Source of the DNA: Acidobacteriota bacterium
GTDB lineage: Bacteria; Acidobacteriota; Terriglobia; Terriglobales; Acidobacteriaceae
Length of the DNA: 51,948 nucleotides
Assembly (NCBI GenBank): GCA_021851335.1
Contig: JAJZEA010000019.1
Location: 1-51,948 of the forward strand
Reading direction: 5' to 3'
In this document: piece after piece, positions 16,680-26,145 of the stretch
Position numbering within the stretch: position 1 is the first letter of the stretch
How the letters are laid out: each line of letters begins with the position of its first letter
Made by a program: the position numbers and the translations under genes
Notes under the pieces: generated by a model
Database searches by the model: none
What the model saw: only the letters and a program-made list of their open reading frames with translations
Told to the model about the DNA's origin: nothing

Positions 16680-19600
16680 TTAACGATAGCGTCGGCGGTT
16701 CTTGATGACTACGGAAAAGATACCATTCTCGTCTTGAGTAATCAGCAACGAGACATGGCGATTCACTGCATATTCAGCCTGAATAAGCTGCTGAGCGGTC
16801 GTGTTGACGTTACTGGCAAAGGTAAATGTCAAGTTCGGGCCAAGTTGTTCCACCACAGTGACACGCGCTGAGGAATTGCCCACAGATCCTATAAAGTTGG
16901 GGTCAACTCGCACGGCTCCTGAGCCAAACAGACGCTGCACGCGATTGGTGACGGTTGCGTTGAGTGCTCCGCCCAGCAGTAACTCCGTGGTGGGATTGTC
17001 GCCGACCTGCTGCTGTTGCTGCTGCACATAGACGGACTGCTCTTCCGTGGTTTGTCCCTGAGTCAACAACGAAATCACATCCGTTTCCGGCAACGGCGGC
17101 TCCGAGCGATAGGTCACCTTCAACTGTCCCGGCGTGCCATGAAGGCCCAGAATAATGTCGTAATCTTCCACCCGCGCGCTTGCATCCAGATCGATGTTCG
17201 GTTCAATGCGAACGGGATTATTGAAAGTGATATCGCCGCGCTGCAACTCATAGTGTGTGCCGCCGATCGATGCGCTCCCTTCTGTCAGTGAAATCTTTCC
17301 CAGCACCGATGGAGATGCAAGTGTTCCGCGCAGGTGCAAGTCAGCGTCTCCCGCAAGTTTCGCGTTGTATGCATTCTGAAACGTAAGTTGCGGCGAAGTA
17401 GTTAGATGCACATCGAGTCGCAGGTGATTTGACGGCGAATCGGTGTTCGAAATCGTGGGTGCAACCACGGACGGCGCGCTCAATGCGCTCAAATCAAGGT
17501 CTGACCCAATGGCAAAACGCGTGATGATGACATTGCCACTCAAAAGCAGATTGTTCTCTGGTCCCTGAAGCCGAAGTTTGGCATCCGCCAGTGAACTCAC
17601 ACCCTGCGGATAACGGATGCGAATGCCATCACCGGTGGCAGTGAGGTCGGCGTAAAGTGTGTTTTGGAATCCGAGATAGCCACCCACCTTAAGCACGCCG
17701 CCGCCACTCATCGCCGTGAGCGAACGAACCTGTAACCTGTTTTGGCTAAACTCCAGTGTTCCTTCAATCTGGCTCAGGCCGTTCGGGAAATCGCGCAGAG
17801 CCATGGCTCCGCGATGAAAGATGACATCGCCGGCAAGCATGGGCTTGAGCAGGGTTCCATTCACGTTCAGATCAAAGGTGGTATTGCCGGAAGAAACCAG
17901 GTCGCTGTCGAGCGATTCAGCCAGGCGCAGATTGATGACTCCGTTGGCTGCGATGTCCACCTGCTGCGAATCGACAATCTGCACATCAGCCTTGACATGC
18001 ACGTCGGTATCTTCGCCGGTAATCTCGACCGGATCAAGATGCGCGATACCATGGGCCAGCAGCGCGTGAACCGCACCCTGACTGCTCAGATGCACTCCTT
18101 CCAGCACCGCAGTCAGTTGTCTCAGACGAGCCTCTCCGCTCATCTCCTTTGGGTGCGCCAACGGGCCAGAAACATTGGCTGTGCCTTCCCAATCGGACTG
18201 GCCAGTGATGCCGGTGACGTGCATCAGCTTTAACGCTGCACCCAGATCAAAGCGCTTCAACGTCATTGACGCCACGGTCTGCATCTGCGCATCCAGATGG
18301 GTGTTTCCATTCACTTCCAGATCACCTGCGCTTTGCTGCGAGTGCAGTGTGTACGTAACCTGATGGTTACTGGTTTGCGCATCCAGATCGAGATCAGAAA
18401 ACGGCTGATCGGCAAGTCGGATCGCGCTGAGCGCTGCAACCAGATGTATATGTGGATCTTTCATGGAACCATCGCCCGTGGCATGAAAGCGTAGTTCCCC
18501 GGCGAGATTGAGATTGTTCTCGTCGTCGCTGGCCAGCAACGGCGCTACAGCAATCGATGAACCATTCGCGATCGCCTGAAAGCTCTGTTGTGCCAGATCG
18601 AAATCGCCCGAAACCTCCATGCTTCCCTTGCCTTGCGTAGCGCGAAGCTGAACCAGATGGACCTTCTGTGCATGAATCGATCCCGATCCATCCACACGAT
18701 CCAAACGAATGCCGCGAATCACCGGCTGATCGAGATGAAATTGCGCCCCCCCCTGAAGCGCAGTGAACTTTCCGGCAAGATGAATCTGCGCGCTCAAGGC
18801 TCCGTTGACTGGAGCATGCGTTCCCGAAAGCGCGAGCAGATCGCGTATTGGATACTTTTGCAGATCAGCTACTACCTGCACACTGGAGTTTTCGTCAAAT
18901 TCCACTTGCGGGTCAGCAAGATTGTATTTTGGATCAGCGGTATCGATGTGACCAGAAAGAATGAGTTGCGCCGCGCTGCGCCGCAGCACCGCATGGCGGA
19001 CCATAATACTGGCCGGCGAATATCGGCCATCGGCTTCGACACTATCCCAGTCAACAAATTTTGGCGGCGATAGCGGATTGCCATCGGGAATCTCAATTCC
19101 CAGATGCGAAGCCTGAAGATGACCCTCTACCACCGGAGTCAACCATGAGTTCGTAAAAGTCCCTTGAAATCTTCCACTACCGCTCAAGCTGGGCTGATCG
19201 AAGACTGCGGGCAAAGCTGCTGAACCGATACGGTTTCCTGATTTCAACTGCAGGGCACGCAGTGATGCATCAAACTCGGTAAGATCGCTCGAAGTAAAAT
19301 CGAGAGTCATGTTCGAAGGGCGGTCAATGGGAAAAACGCCGAGCGTTCCCTGACCGATGACTGTGCTGTGTGGCAGATGAATCATCATCCGACTCACGGC
19401 AATATTTCCGCGTCCAGCATAGTACGTGCCATCCAGCAAACCGTTCACGGCTGCCAGTCCCGGGCGTGTGAGTCCCGTGGGCGTCAGTCTTAGATGATTT
19501 TCAATGGCAAGATCAAAGGCAAGCCCTGTCCACGTCGTTGTCGTGTCACCATCAATCTGCGCATCAAAGCCGAGACGCTGAAACTGCGGCGAGGCCAGAT

Positions 19601-20954
19601 CGAGAAGTACTGTGTCCAGCGAAACACGATGCAGCGAAGCATGTACCACTGCAGTTGAAGTAGGCACTTTCTGATGGGCTTTGATATAACGCCGCTCTTC
19701 GGCGCTGCCCGGATGTGGTGTAGGGAAAAGCCAGTTGTCGTAGGTGAAGTCCCCGTCGATTTCGCCGCCCTCGGATAAGCGCGTGACGATGTGAGAGACC
19801 ACCAGCAGGCGTGGCGTTGCGCGAAATTCTCCCGTAATGTATTTTGCATGTGCATCGGCGATCGCATCTTTGTAGTGAACATTGGTACCGCTTAATTCGC
19901 CTTCGGCAAGATAATCCGCACCTGTGCCGTCTACATGAAATTTCAAAGATGCTATGCCCTCGGGCAGAGCTGGAAATCCCGTCACGGCGGCAAGCATTCG
20001 GAGATCAAAACTGCCGCTGGAGCGCATATGCCAGACTGGATGAGCAAAGTTCTCAACTACCCCTTCAACGGTAAGCGTTTGATCCTGGGAACTGAACTGC
20101 ATCTGCTCCAGATCCAACCGATTTCTCCCCAGCAAAGCGCGTAGTGAAAGTCCTGCTTGCATGGGTGGAATCTTGCCGGTCAGCGGACCCTGCCACAGGG
20201 CAATCTGCTTTAGATTGACGATCAGCCGATAGGTTCCAAAAGCATAATTCGGCACCTGATTGCGGGCCTGATCGCTGTTGGAAATCATCGTGGGCAACCA
20301 GCCCAGATACAACGCGACATCGCGGGAATGTAAGTCAACCGGTACGGTGCGATCGGCAATTTGCATCACCCCACGTCTCACCTGAAGATCGCCGATCTTC
20401 AAATCAAACAGCGTGTCCAGAAAAGGCTTCCCAGGTTTTGAAGGATGCTTCGGATGAGGCTGGTTTGTGGAGCCGTCCGCATAGACCTCCAGATGCCAGG
20501 CTGGTCCGTCAACTTGCGCTGAATGCAGAACAACACGAGTGGCGCTTCCGACATGCAGCAACCCATCCACGCCCAGATTCGCTGCAATGTGGTCAACGTG
20601 AATCCACGGTGCTTCGCCTTTGTGCTCCAGACCATGAATGGTCACATTGTCTAGTTCTACGCCCAGATGCAGCAGATTCCAGTGCAGACTGCCAATTTCT
20701 GTTCGACCGCCTGTAGCTTCATTCAGCGAGTGAATCAGCCAGCGCCGAGCGAGCATCTGTGTTTGAGATGAGTTTGCAATTTGATAAAGCACTAGCATCG
20801 CCACCATCGTCAAGACTGCGCAGGAAGACGACACAATCGCCGCATGACGCAACCAGCCACGCGACGCAGTCAGTTGTCGAGCAACGGTCTCGTCTCGGTG
20901 TTCAGAAGTTGAATCCTCAACCTGCTCCTGAGGTAGCTTTGGTTTCTCCGTCAT
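16680..20954 (-). CDS. tamB: TamB-like translocation and assembly module protein
   Basis: This 1424-residue AsmA-like/TamB protein is expected to span from the inner to the outer membrane as a long beta-helical groove, working with an Omp85 partner and possibly in phospholipid transport. One N-terminal anchor lies at about 37-60. The body is very long and strand-rich, with repeating H-L/L-x-G-x-x patterns and an AsmA-type G-x-x-x-L-D-N-V-T-I-H motif near 95-110. The C-terminal TamB (DUF490) domain runs from about 1050, with YELQRGDITFNNP, LPETDVISLLTQG and a final VVIKNRRRYR. A run of six Gln (in YVQQQQQQVGD) sits in this domain. Its ATG overlaps the SurA-like stop as ATGA, so it is translationally coupled as the last gene of a three-gene operon. 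Confidence 0.9.
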   Translation of the reverse strand: MTEKPKLPQEQVEDSTSEHRDETVARQLTASRGWLRHAAIVSSSCAVLTMVAMLVLYQIANSSQTQMLARRWLIHSLNEATGGRTEIGSLHWNLLHLGVELDNVTIHGLEHKGEAPWIHVDHIAANLGVDGLLHVGSATRVVLHSAQVDGPAWHLEVYADGSTNQPHPKHPSKPGKPFLDTLFDLKIGDLQVRRGVMQIADRTVPVDLHSRDVALYLGWLPTMISNSDQARNQVPNYAFGTYRLIVNLKQIALWQGPLTGKIPPMQAGLSLRALLGRNRLDLEQMQFSSQDQTLTVEGVVENFAHPVWHMRSSGSFDLRMLAAVTGFPALPEGIASLKFHVDGTGADYLAEGELSGTNVHYKDAIADAHAKYITGEFRATPRLLVVSHIVTRLSEGGEIDGDFTYDNWLFPTPHPGSAEERRYIKAHQKVPTSTAVVHASLHRVSLDTVLLDLASPQFQRLGFDAQIDGDTTTTWTGLAFDLAIENHLRLTPTGLTRPGLAAVNGLLDGTYYAGRGNIAVSRMMIHLPHSTVIGQGTLGVFPIDRPSNMTLDFTSSDLTEFDASLRALQLKSGNRIGSAALPAVFDQPSLSGSGRFQGTFTNSWLTPVVEGHLQASHLGIEIPDGNPLSPPKFVDWDSVEADGRYSPASIMVRHAVLRRSAAQLILSGHIDTADPKYNLADPQVEFDENSSVQVVADLQKYPIRDLLALSGTHAPVNGALSAQIHLAGKFTALQGGAQFHLDQPVIRGIRLDRVDGSGSIHAQKVHLVQLRATQGKGSMEVSGDFDLAQQSFQAIANGSSIAVAPLLASDDENNLNLAGELRFHATGDGSMKDPHIHLVAALSAIRLADQPFSDLDLDAQTSNHQVTYTLHSQQSAGDLEVNGNTHLDAQMQTVASMTLKRFDLGAALKLMHVTGITGQSDWEGTANVSGPLAHPKEMSGEARLRQLTAVLEGVHLSSQGAVHALLAHGIAHLDPVEITGEDTDVHVKADVQIVDSQQVDIAANGVINLRLAESLDSDLVSSGNTTFDLNVNGTLLKPMLAGDVIFHRGAMALRDFPNGLSQIEGTLEFSQNRLQVRSLTAMSGGGVLKVGGYLGFQNTLYADLTATGDGIRIRYPQGVSSLADAKLRLQGPENNLLLSGNVIITRFAIGSDLDLSALSAPSVVAPTISNTDSPSNHLRLDVHLTTSPQLTFQNAYNAKLAGDADLHLRGTLASPSVLGKISLTEGSASIGGTHYELQRGDITFNNPVRIEPNIDLDASARVEDYDIILGLHGTPGQLKVTYRSEPPLPETDVISLLTQGQTTEEQSVYVQQQQQQVGDNPTTELLLGGALNATVTNRVQRLFGSGAVRVDPNFIGSVGNSSARVTVVEQLGPNLTFTFASNVNTTAQQLIQAEYAVNRHVSLLITQDENGIFSVVIKNRRRYR

Positions 20955-21778
20955 GGCACGGATATCCCATCTTCTAACTTTGAATTTCGTTTGCTTTTTG
21001 CAGAATTCGATGCGACGTCCTCGGCCTGCTCCACTCCAAGCCGGAGTGCAGGATCAAGAATTTCTACCTGCCCCTGATCACGCAGCGACTTGACCCAATC
21101 CTCTAGCAATCCATTGACGTGTTGCTGCAGTAAAACCTCCTGAATGCGGTCCGAGACTGTCTTGAGCGGAGGCGCATCGGCGGGGTTGTGATACTGCGGC
21201 AGCAACGTCTTCCGATAGTACTCGTCAATCTCATCCGGAGAGATGCGAATCCCACTGCGGAAGCGTTGTTCAATAAAGCCCAGCACCGCGTAGCGATTTT
21301 TCCAATAAGCAGCCACCTGCTCCGGAGTCAGATCCAAACCGGCCAGAAATGTAGTCCACCCTATACTGCCCATGCAGTCTGTCAACCTACAGCCAGGCAG
21401 GTCTTGTCGCAGTCCGATCAGGCTTTGTTCCACTTCTTTGGGATCAGGATTGAGCTGGGACGGATCTTCAATGCGAATCTGCTGTTCGATGAGCAAGCGA
21501 GTAATCAACCGCTCCAGCGCTGCTGAGGCGGAGTTGTCCTGCTGGTTGCCGCCAGGCAACAGATGCACCAGTCGCATCTCTTCATCCACGTCACTGTTCA
21601 GCACTACCTGTTGATTCACCACAGCAACAACAGCATTCAAACGATGCATCGTTGCATTGTCGTCAAGCTGCGAAGCAATGGGAGCCTGTTGCCCAATCAT
21701 CATTGGAGCAGCGAGTAACCAGAGCGCACAAAGTGCGAGTTTCATACTCCTCATCGCCGAATTGGTCATTCTTTGCAT
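20951..21778 (-). CDS. SurA-N-like periplasmic chaperone lacking a PPIase domain
   Basis: This 275-residue protein has a signal peptide and a SurA N-terminal-type domain. The signal is most plausible from Met12, MKLALCALWLLAAP. NAVVAVVNQQVVLNSDVDEEMRL marks the start of the domain (48 onward), and LITRLLIEQQI with a long helical stretch completes it. No parvulin catalytic domain follows; true SurA is about 430 residues with two, so this is a chaperone-only relative. It should escort outer-membrane proteins to the Omp85 partner encoded directly upstream (inference from context). The start overlaps the Omp85 stop as TGATG, and its stop overlaps the tamB start. Two other ATGs (21769, 21754) are possible starts. 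Confidence 0.8.
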   Translation of the reverse strand: MQRMTNSAMRSMKLALCALWLLAAPMMIGQQAPIASQLDDNATMHRLNAVVAVVNQQVVLNSDVDEEMRLVHLLPGGNQQDNSASAALERLITRLLIEQQIRIEDPSQLNPDPKEVEQSLIGLRQDLPGCRLTDCMGSIGWTTFLAGLDLTPEQVAAYWKNRYAVLGFIEQRFRSGIRISPDEIDEYYRKTLLPQYHNPADAPPLKTVSDRIQEVLLQQHVNGLLEDWVKSLRDQGQVEILDPALRLGVEQAEDVASNSAKSKRNSKLEDGISVP

Positions 21779-24700
21779 CAGAAGCTTTGCCCTAAGCTGA
21801 AAAAGAAGTTGAAATGCGAGCCTTCGCCCACATACGGATTCGTCAGCTCCACCTTGTTAATGGCGTCATACGTCACAGGATAGATCGGAGGGTTCAGATT
21901 GTAACTGAAATCCACGCGAATCGGTCCAACAGGAGTTCGATAGCGCAAGCCCAACCCAACAGCGTGAGAAAAATAATTGAACGTGCAGCTTCCCAGTTGT
22001 CCCGTTGAGGTCACCGGCCCGGACAATGGATTCTGCGCCGTGATGGGCGCAAGATTGCGGCATCCCGCGCGATTCTGTTGTCGAAAGCGGAGGAAGCTGG
22101 GCCAGACATCGGAAGCATTGGTGAAGACATTGCCCATATCGTGGAAAGGGACAAAGCTCAGAGAAGTTCCGAAGTAGGGCAATGTGGGAGGAGGCAGTCG
22201 AAGTTCCAGACTGTTGACGAAGACACCCGCCCCGCCGATGGGAAATCCCGTTTGCGGATCGCGTGGACCGGCGGCGTTGATGCCAAATCCACGATGGGAG
22301 TTTGCTCCACCCGCGTAGAGTCTCTCCGGTAGCGGAATCAACTCATCGGCAGGGTTACCATACGCGCGTTCCTGTCCATAGCGCGTGTTGCGAGCAAAGA
22401 CGATGCCCGTGCGACCCAGCTCATAGTAGCTCGAGTTCGACGTGTCTACCTGATTGAAGTTTGCCTGCGAAGAAAAGGTCGAGGTAGAAAGAAACTCCTG
22501 AAAGCTGGTATATGTGCCGCGATGCGCATCCAGAGGTGCGTCTCGTGTATCGCGAATCCATGTAACTCCCGGCCCGCCCACGCGAACCGCCTGCGCCAGC
22601 AGCGGAATATCCGTGATGGGAACCTGAACGCTGTTTGCATTTACCTTGACTCGGCGAAAGACTAACTGATACTCCAGCGTGTTTGCCCGGCTGAGTAGTT
22701 CATGGTCACCGAAGAAATGCTGGGTCATGGCAAAAGTGGCTTCGAGTGTAGATGCACTGTATGTTACAACGTCCTGACTGTTGTTATAACCACCGGAGAT
22801 CAATAGCTCCAGGTTGCGATTATTGCGGAATCGCGGCGATTGAAAGAGCAGATCAATCTGCTGCTCCAGCAGGCCATAATGGCCGCGGATGGAAGCCGTC
22901 TGGTCGCGTCCGAAAAGATTGGTGCGGCTCAACTCCACGAGCACGCGCGGGCTGGCTCCCACAGTGCCGTTGGGATTGCTGGTCGGTGATCCGTTTACGG
23001 TTCCTGTCTGTAACTCAAAACCTGCGCCATAACTCAGATCCCAGCGCCGGGCTTCAATCGTTTGCAACAGAACTGTTTTGCGTGGCAACTCACCTTGCGG
23101 ATCGAGAACCACCGGATTGACCTCACTGAACAGAGCAAGATCGTAAAGATTGCGCTGTGTATCCAGCAGGGCAGACTGGTTCAGCGGATCGCCGGCATGA
23201 ATCGTGACCGCATGCACGATGGTGGCTGGACGAGTGAAGTGCAGCCCCGTAGTGATCACGTTGCGAACAAAAACCTGTTCTCCTTCATGGACGTGAAAGA
23301 CCACATCCACCTCGTCTTTCTGGGACTTAGCCAGCGATTCGGTTACCTGCACATCAGACTGGTCAAAACCCTTGCTCAGGTAATACGTCCGCAGAGTATC
23401 GCGATCCGAGGATAAACTGTGCGGCGAAAGCGGCTGCTCCGGAGTGGTATTCAACAGCGGCTTCAGCTCATTTCCTGGGATCTTTTCGTTACCGACTATC
23501 TGCACGGATCGAACACGCTGTTGCGGACCTTCGTCGATCACATACGCCACCTGAAGTGCAACCTGTTTCTTGCTGCCATGTGACAGTGGGAGCTTTCCCT
23601 GCTGATCCTGATCAGTGATCTGCGGTTTAACCTCGATGGCGGAGAATCCGTTATTTTGGTAGATCGCCTTCAGCGCAGCAACATCACTCAGCACGAGTTG
23701 CTGATTATACAAACCCTGCTTGTCAAATGGATTTGCAGCCGTCACGCTTAGTAGATCGCTCAGTGTACGGCGATCAAAGTAATGAGCACCGACAACGGAG
23801 ACGCGCGTGACCTTATGTCTGGCTCCAAGCGTGACATGATATGTAATTCTTACTTTGCCGGAGCGCGCATTCTGCTCCACTTCAGAAAGCCGGTCATGAC
23901 GGACCTTTACATCAAAATAGCCTCGCTTCTGGAAGTAGTTTTCAATGCGCAGATTTCCTTCATTGAGCAGGTCTTCATCCACGGCTGCTTCCTGGTAGAC
24001 CGGCACCAGAGCGCGAATGCGCTCTGCACTCAGATGCGCGCCATCCAGAACCACCTGCACCACAGGACCGCGATTGGCTACAAACTTGTAGTCGACCAGA
24101 TTTCTGGCCGCATCATAACTCTGTGACTCCAGCTTGACATCCGCTTCCAACCTATCCTGCTTGCGATACTCCCGAAGGAGGCCATTCATCGCCTTGCTAC
24201 TGGTCTCCGGACCCACGCGCATTCCGCTATGGAGATGCGTATAGCGCTCCAGATCAGCCGAGTCGATTCCGCTATCGCCAACCAGCGAAATTGTGCCCGT
24301 GCGGGCCTGATTTCCCGGCACAACGGTGAAGGCTATATTGACCAATTGTTGCCGCGGGTCTGGCGTGACAACGTGGTGAATGGTGGCCTGTTGAAAACCA
24401 AGCCGCACCAACTCCAGCTTCATTTCGGCTTCGCCATGCTCCAGCCGCTTTTCTGAGAATGGTGTACCCGGCGTCAATCGACTGGCGCGCAACAGCAGCG
24501 AATTACTATTGGCTCCGCGAGCACCAATCACGCTGAGCGTTCCAATGAAAGGCCGTGGATGCCCGCGAAACTCCAGCACGATCCCTCGCTGCACGCGACG
24601 ACCATAGAGAGCAAGCGAATCATACAATCCTGTTGCAAACAAACGTCGCAGGCTGTCGTCGATTGCCTGAATGCTCAAAGGCTTGCCGGGCTGCTGCTCC

Positions 24701-25011
24701 AGCGTGAGTGGCAGCGGCGCAATTCGATCCCGATCAACGCCCGTGAAGTCGATGCGGACGACGAGCAGCCCTTGCCAGCGCCGGAGCCTTCGGTCTCCGC
24801 TTAGAATGTTGGCAGGGTCTGCGGTCTTACGCGTTGCATCGGGTCCAACGGCGACCTTCAGTGGCGAGATTTTCTCCGGATACTTCACGGTCTTAGGAAT
24901 ACTCTGACCGATAGCCGAACACACGGCGCCAAGCAGGAAGCAGGCGGCAGCGACGAGGAAGCCGCGCTGCCCGAGATGCGGCCACGCGAACGCCCGCGGA
25001 TGCTCCCTCAC
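21778..25011 (-). CDS. Omp85-family assembly protein (BamA/TamA-like) with about seven POTRA repeats
   Basis: This 1077-residue protein has a signal peptide (about 15-36), then POTRA-like repeats, then a 16-strand-type barrel (about 655-1077) ending in Phe. By eye seven repeats are seen, at about 82-150, 154-233, 237-313, 316-396, 400-494, 498-576 and 579-655. Each opens with a strand such as VVRIDFTG, ISLVGD or SVQIVGNEKI and has a G-Y/F-x-x-A/V segment. E. coli BamA has five and TamA three. The barrel contains RGTYTSFQEFLS, FARNTRYGQ, GGANSHRGFG and GLRYRTPVGPIRVDFSYNL. The GTG start at 25011 precedes the signal peptide. It leads an operon with the SurA-like and TamB genes, so it is either a TamA-type partner or the main BamA. 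Confidence 0.9.
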   Translation of the reverse strand: MREHPRAFAWPHLGQRGFLVAAACFLLGAVCSAIGQSIPKTVKYPEKISPLKVAVGPDATRKTADPANILSGDRRLRRWQGLLVVRIDFTGVDRDRIAPLPLTLEQQPGKPLSIQAIDDSLRRLFATGLYDSLALYGRRVQRGIVLEFRGHPRPFIGTLSVIGARGANSNSLLLRASRLTPGTPFSEKRLEHGEAEMKLELVRLGFQQATIHHVVTPDPRQQLVNIAFTVVPGNQARTGTISLVGDSGIDSADLERYTHLHSGMRVGPETSSKAMNGLLREYRKQDRLEADVKLESQSYDAARNLVDYKFVANRGPVVQVVLDGAHLSAERIRALVPVYQEAAVDEDLLNEGNLRIENYFQKRGYFDVKVRHDRLSEVEQNARSGKVRITYHVTLGARHKVTRVSVVGAHYFDRRTLSDLLSVTAANPFDKQGLYNQQLVLSDVAALKAIYQNNGFSAIEVKPQITDQDQQGKLPLSHGSKKQVALQVAYVIDEGPQQRVRSVQIVGNEKIPGNELKPLLNTTPEQPLSPHSLSSDRDTLRTYYLSKGFDQSDVQVTESLAKSQKDEVDVVFHVHEGEQVFVRNVITTGLHFTRPATIVHAVTIHAGDPLNQSALLDTQRNLYDLALFSEVNPVVLDPQGELPRKTVLLQTIEARRWDLSYGAGFELQTGTVNGSPTSNPNGTVGASPRVLVELSRTNLFGRDQTASIRGHYGLLEQQIDLLFQSPRFRNNRNLELLISGGYNNSQDVVTYSASTLEATFAMTQHFFGDHELLSRANTLEYQLVFRRVKVNANSVQVPITDIPLLAQAVRVGGPGVTWIRDTRDAPLDAHRGTYTSFQEFLSTSTFSSQANFNQVDTSNSSYYELGRTGIVFARNTRYGQERAYGNPADELIPLPERLYAGGANSHRGFGINAAGPRDPQTGFPIGGAGVFVNSLELRLPPPTLPYFGTSLSFVPFHDMGNVFTNASDVWPSFLRFRQQNRAGCRNLAPITAQNPLSGPVTSTGQLGSCTFNYFSHAVGLGLRYRTPVGPIRVDFSYNLNPPIYPVTYDAINKVELTNPYVGEGSHFNFFFSLGQSF

Positions 25012-25222
25012 AATTGGAATAATCAGCGACCTCCCGCTCTGGCGGCATTCGATACCCTGCGCGCATGCCCACAGAATGATTCTTTGCTTCCGCTCACTAT
25101 ACTAATAAGTGCAGGCAAAGTTTGCAGAGGTTTGCTGCAACCTTCCCATTGCATTCGCTCATCGAAGTCTTCGTTGACAATGCAACAAGAGTTTGGTTTC
25201 CCCGCAGCGGGCAGGAGTTCCA

Positions 25223-25861
25223 TTGACACCCAGGCACACGAATCCATCCTTGATCGAGACGGACCCCGCCCCAGTCGAGGTGTCGGCCGTTCCGCCTGCC
25301 GACGAAATGCTGGCCCGCGCCCAGGCAGGAGATGGCGCTGCCTTTGCTCAGCTTTATGCTCAACACAAGCGCCGTGTCTACTCCCTTTGCCTGCGCATGG
25401 TGGGCAACGTAGCCGAGGCCGAAGACCTGACGCAGGAGGCATTCCTGCAACTTCATCGCAAAATCTCCACCTTTCGCGGCGACTCTGCTTTCTCCACCTG
25501 GCTGCACCGGCTCACGGTCAATGTGGTGCTGATGAACCTGCGTCGCAAGGGGCTGAATCTGGTTTCGTTGGACGAAGCGATGGACCCCTCGCCTGAGTCC
25601 GGCCCGATACGCAGCTTTGGTGCGCAGGATCTGCGGCTGACCGGCTCCATTGACCGCATGGCGCTGGAAAAGGCCATCGCTGATCTGCCTGCCGGCTATC
25701 GATTGATTTTTATGCTTCACGATATCGATGGCTACGAGCACAATGAAATTGCAACGATGCTGGACTGCTCCATTGGCAACTCCAAATCTCAGCTTCACAA
25801 GGCGCGCATGAAGCTGCGCGAGGCGCTGGGCGCACGCACGACCCCGGAGGTGCTTCCGTGA
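25223..25861 (+). CDS. ECF-type RNA polymerase sigma factor
   Basis: This 212-residue sigma factor has region 2 at about 30-105 (FAQLYAQHKRRVYSLCLRM, AEDLTQEAFLQLHRKISTFRG split over the core-binding and -10 recognition helices, FSTWLHRLTVN). Region 4 is at about 150-205 (LPAGYRLIFMLHDIDGYEHNEIA, then a SIGNSKSQLHKARMKLREAL helix). The start chosen is TTG 25223 because AGGAG lies five bases upstream; an in-frame TTG ten codons earlier is an alternative. Its stop overlaps the anti-sigma GTG start as GTGA, the standard arrangement for a coupled sigma/anti-sigma pair. The target promoter and signal are unknown, and no autoregulatory motif was identified in the 211-base gap shared with the Omp85 operon. 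Confidence 0.9.
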   Translation: MTPRHTNPSLIETDPAPVEVSAVPPADEMLARAQAGDGAAFAQLYAQHKRRVYSLCLRMVGNVAEAEDLTQEAFLQLHRKISTFRGDSAFSTWLHRLTVNVVLMNLRRKGLNLVSLDEAMDPSPESGPIRSFGAQDLRLTGSIDRMALEKAIADLPAGYRLIFMLHDIDGYEHNEIATMLDCSIGNSKSQLHKARMKLREALGARTTPEVLP

Positions 25862-26145
25862 ATCCACCCGAGAGACTCAACCACCCAAATGCAGAGACAG
25901 GCGCTTCCGCTTCAACGCATGAGCAGGAGTGCGCGTCGTTTCAGTCGAGCATGGCGGCTCGCATCGCGGCTGGAGAAGACCTTCAATCCGATGCTCACCT
26001 GATGAGTTGCCTGCGGTGCCAGACGTTGCTGACCGAACTGGAGGCAATTGCCCAAGCCGCGCGCATGCTGTTGCCCACGGAAGAAGAGCCGGATGACAAG
26101 CTCTGGCAGAAGATTGAGCAGGCAATCTCCAGTGACCGTCGCTAA
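25858..26145 (+). CDS. Soluble zinc-binding anti-sigma factor (HX3CX2C)
   Basis: This 95-residue protein has the anti-sigma zinc motif His47-x3-Cys51-x2-Cys54 (HLMSCLRC) followed by an amphipathic helix and an acidic tail. There is no membrane span, so it resembles the cytoplasmic ZAS type that holds the partner sigma factor and may respond to redox or metal state (family knowledge; the signal here is unknown). GTG 25858 overlaps the sigma stop by four bases. It overlaps the shikimate kinase start by at least 14 bases, so its expression and that of aroK are linked. Confidence 0.82.
   Translation: MNPPERLNHPNAETGASASTHEQECASFQSSMAARIAAGEDLQSDAHLMSCLRCQTLLTELEAIAQAARMLLPTEEEPDDKLWQKIEQAISSDRR

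Noticed and set aside
16964..17031. CAG/CAA run in tamB as a possible repeat-expansion locus
   Set aside because: Only six Gln codons with mixed CAG/CAA, read in frame in the TamB domain; not an extended tandem array.
25098..25103. TATACT as a -10 box in the Omp85/sigma gap
   Set aside because: No -35 at proper distance on either strand, so the promoter call was dropped.
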